Part shown: positions 61,251 through 64,000 of the stretch, piece after piece | How positions within the stretch are numbered: position 1 is the stretch's first letter | Layout: each line of letters starts with the position of its first letter | Source: Urechis unicinctus | Taxonomy: Eukaryota > Annelida > Polychaeta > Xenopneusta > Urechidae | Reading direction: 5' to 3' | DNA length: 64,000 nt | Assembly (NCBI GenBank): GCA_034190875.2 | Contig: CM067349.1 | Coordinates: 5,031,979 to 5,095,978, forward strand | Position numbers and translations under genes: made by a program | The notes under the pieces: generated by a model | Told to the model about the DNA's origin: nothing | Database searches by the model: none | The model's input: the letters and a program-made list of their open reading frames with translations, nothing else

Positions 61251-64000
61251 AATGTGTACTGTAGGCGATTAATGAGAGTAAAATAAGTAATAATAGCAAC
61301 TAAATATTTTCAGAAAACTAGCCTTAAAAGAATTGTTCATTCAAATACGATATTTGGTATGAATGATTGTAAACTACTAACCTAATCTTTCATCATTTCC
61401 TATCAACATAGCAGTACACTCGCGAATCACATCGTATGCTCTTTCAGGTTCTTTTATACGCTAATCCAGTGTTGTTCATTCAATAAATGAGCAAACGTCT
61501 CAATGGCATCAAACATCGAGAAGGTGATTCAGGCAGCTTTAATTGTAGCGATGGTCCGGCTGAACGGCAGAAAACGAGCAGCAATTGCAAGGTATTATAA
61601 TAAGCATGTTACCCGTGTTATCGTCGCCATGAGTACCAAACTCATCCATCATAAGTTCTAATCAGCTCGGCGTTGTGAGATATTAATTTGCAGAATAAGC
61701 AATCCATCAACAATAATGCATTATTTTACCATATTAGATATGTTGAATCGTGAATTATCAATCAATGTCAATAACTCATTAGATAACTTGAAAGCTTATT
61801 GTTTTATTTCACTATCCCTCTCAAATGCTTATTGATTTCGCTTCTCACTCATGGGGCTTTGGGATTAGTTGCAATCAATAACTACTGAACCATGCCGGAT
61901 TATGCCCGTGATCGTCAATCTGCTATTCGACAATGGCAAACGTGACAAACTCTGACATCATCAACGATTTCCATCTTCATCCATTTTTAGATCTACCAAC
62001 TCGTACATTATATAATCACGTTAGCAGATGTCTCGTAACAACATCGGCTCACACAAAAGCATTGCGGCGAAAAACCATTCATATCCTTGGCGAATGCTAG
62101 TGACGGAAATTTACGTTATTCCTTGGCTTAACGATGTAGTATATAAAAATTGACAACTTGATTGATAAAAATAAAAAGTAGGAATCCTGGTCATCATATG
62201 TTATTGGATTTTTCCATGATAAAAAAAAACCTGCATTATTGATGTGAAATAATTGCATATAATTTGCAGCGCACATGAAATATGAATATTAGGCGGGCGT
62301 TTGAGTGAACATCGACTGATCCCATCCGTCATTGAGAACGAGTCATAAGAGAGTAAGGGATAAAGAGGGGAGACGGAACCATTAATAAATAAATGACATT
62401 AACGTTACAAATATATTTCATTTACATCAAGGTTTTCTTTTCACCATTTAATGTCGTGATGTTGGTGTGGAAGCATTTGACAATATAATGCTAGGCGTTT
62501 CTAATTATCTCTGACCAAGCCAACACATTGATAAACATTTCGAAAACATGGGAAAGGTCGTGAATGAAGTGGCCTGAAAACGTTAGAGGCTGGTGGAACT
62601 CAAAGTGACCCACGCAATGAATTAATCAACCTTTGTTGTATCCAATCAGATTGTGCCACGTTAAACTGCGCACTGAAGAAATCAACCCCGGTCGCAAACA
62701 AACAGAGCGTTCGAGCTCTCGGATCGCCGTCATATCAACAACCTGAATTACGCTAGGGTTATATAGTGGCTGAACAGGTAAACTGATATTTATGACTAAT
62801 GTTAACGTAATTGGTTTGAAATAATACATCTTACCAAATGATAAAGCAAACCAATGGTATGGATTTGAGAAGTGTATTGTCGGTAAGTCGATACGATACA
62901 ATAGCAATAAGTGGAATGCATATCACGATAATACACTAAATCAATTTACAAATATATTAATACATTAGTTAAGCATATCATAACCAGCGCGCCTGGCCAT
63001 TAATTATGCTTTGATTGTTAATATGTAAAATTGCTAGTGGCTGTGTTCAAACACAACATACCTCTTTGACATATTTTAGAGATTTACCAGAAGCTGAAGG
63101 AATGCATACTTTAGATTCACAATAGCATATCGATGTAAATCGATAGCATTGGGCTGCTGGGACGGCAAAAGTGGTCCCTGGTTTTTCCATTGGCGATGCG
63201 CCGAAATGCGAATGCAATGCGAATGGGTTAAATTTGCTTTCGGGTTATATGGTTGTTTTTTTTATTTGCAACTCTGTGCGCTCTTTGTAACAGACAATTT
63301 ATCGAGGCCACCTGAAAATTTCCGGCGTCTAGTGGACCACATTAGCAATTATTTTATGACAAGTTGTTCTTACCACCGGATATTTTTTATTCTGAAAAAC
63401 AAAAACTCTGCTTGATCACCTAGTCGTGTATTAACAGTTCTAGTATTTTCATAAATCTGGCTGATGTTAAAACAGTATTAAACCACGGGCTGATGTTACA
63501 CAAACCAAGAGACCCACAGAAGCTGAAAATTCCCGAAGACATTTATATATATAGATATATACAAATACAAAACTAGCTGTGAAGTTGCAATTTGCGAAAG
63601 ACCCCTCAGTGTCAGGAAAGGAGCTACAATGAATACTTTAAACAGGGTTCATGTTTGACGAATGAGGGAATATATTTTACTGAATTGTTATATGCTATTA
63701 ATTACCTATTGCATAGACCTCTCAAATTTGCAGCTACCTAAATTTCTACCCTATTGCGATATGATGAACTAACCACCTACTACACTAGTCTTTGCAGATT
63801 GCTGCCATCTGTACTCGAAAATAGGCGAAGTCGATATCTGAATACATACATTTTACGAAGGTTTTACAGCCAATGCAGCACGAATATATTAGACGAAAAC
63901 AATGTCGTTGGTAGGACCGCGGCTTGAAGAGAAAGGGGTGTCTTCTCTCTGGATTAATTTGTCGATGACTGCTATGCAAACAGCAAGCGCTGCCCATCTG
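61251..64000 (+). repeat. Segmental duplication F8, copy 2 (runs off window end)
   Basis: This is a direct repeat of 1-2,423. The opening motif (tgtaggcgattaatgag) and the closing motif (agcaagcgctgcccatctg) occur in both copies. The order of shared sequence is kept throughout. It carries one extra block of about 495 bases after position 61,665 and lacks about 80 bases seen near 760-865 of copy 1. I see no gene in it. Confidence 0.9.
61666..62160. other. About 495-bp insertion/deletion difference between F8 copies
   Basis: In copy 1 the sequence ...ttctaatcag joins directly to atgataaaaataaa near position 405. Here the same left flank ends at 61,665 and the right flank resumes near 62,161. 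The intervening bases have no counterpart elsewhere in the window that I found. The ends show no inverted repeats and no clear target-site duplication. It may be an insertion in this copy or a deletion in the other, and I cannot tell which. Confidence 0.7.

Overview
The window looks like eukaryotic nuclear DNA with no protein-coding or RNA gene that I can support. It is AT-rich and carries long (AT)n, (AC)n and (CAT)n microsatellites. Open frames are short, mostly lack a convincing start, and are not preserved between repeat copies. CG dinucleotides are not obviously depleted, which argues against a vertebrate-like methylated genome. No transposase, reverse transcriptase, tRNA, rRNA or telomere repeat was recognised, so I do not name a lineage.

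The dominant structure is nested, multi-kilobase segmental duplication. Labels F1 to F11 are mine. Blocks recur in a mostly conserved order. Round one runs F11 (about 5.0 kb), F4 (9.9), F5 (11.2), F6 (13.1), F7 (14.8), F1 (18.9), F3 (20.7), F1 (23.9) and F9 (25.6). Round two runs F11 (25.8), F4 (26.0), F5, F6, F7 (45.9), F1 (47.6), F2, F3 (49.7), F10, F1 (54.6), F2 again and F9 (57.9). The opening 2.4 kb (F8) returns at 61.25 kb. The two rounds are old and diverged and differ by kilobase insertions and deletions.

Within round two, a segment of about 8.5 to 10 kb (26.85-35.40 kb and 35.40-45.53 kb) was duplicated in tandem much more recently, because its copies are nearly identical. The second copy differs by a 1.0-kb insertion at 35,631-36,644 and by an inverted segment at about 39.09-39.98 kb. 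The insertion holds small hairpin elements, one with 13-bp terminal inverted repeats and a 5-bp flanking direct repeat. A third very young event is a tandem duplication at 9.43-11.07 kb.

Smaller rearrangement marks include a 42/43-bp fold-back at 24.2 kb that is absent from the sister copy, a scrambled copy of a nearby sequence embedded in AT repeats at 24.7 kb, and a four-copy 28-bp tandem repeat at 56.5 kb. The picture is a gene-free, duplication-driven region such as a subtelomere, pericentromere, or sex or B chromosome. That interpretation is inference. Block edges are eye-aligned and good to about 20-100 bases.
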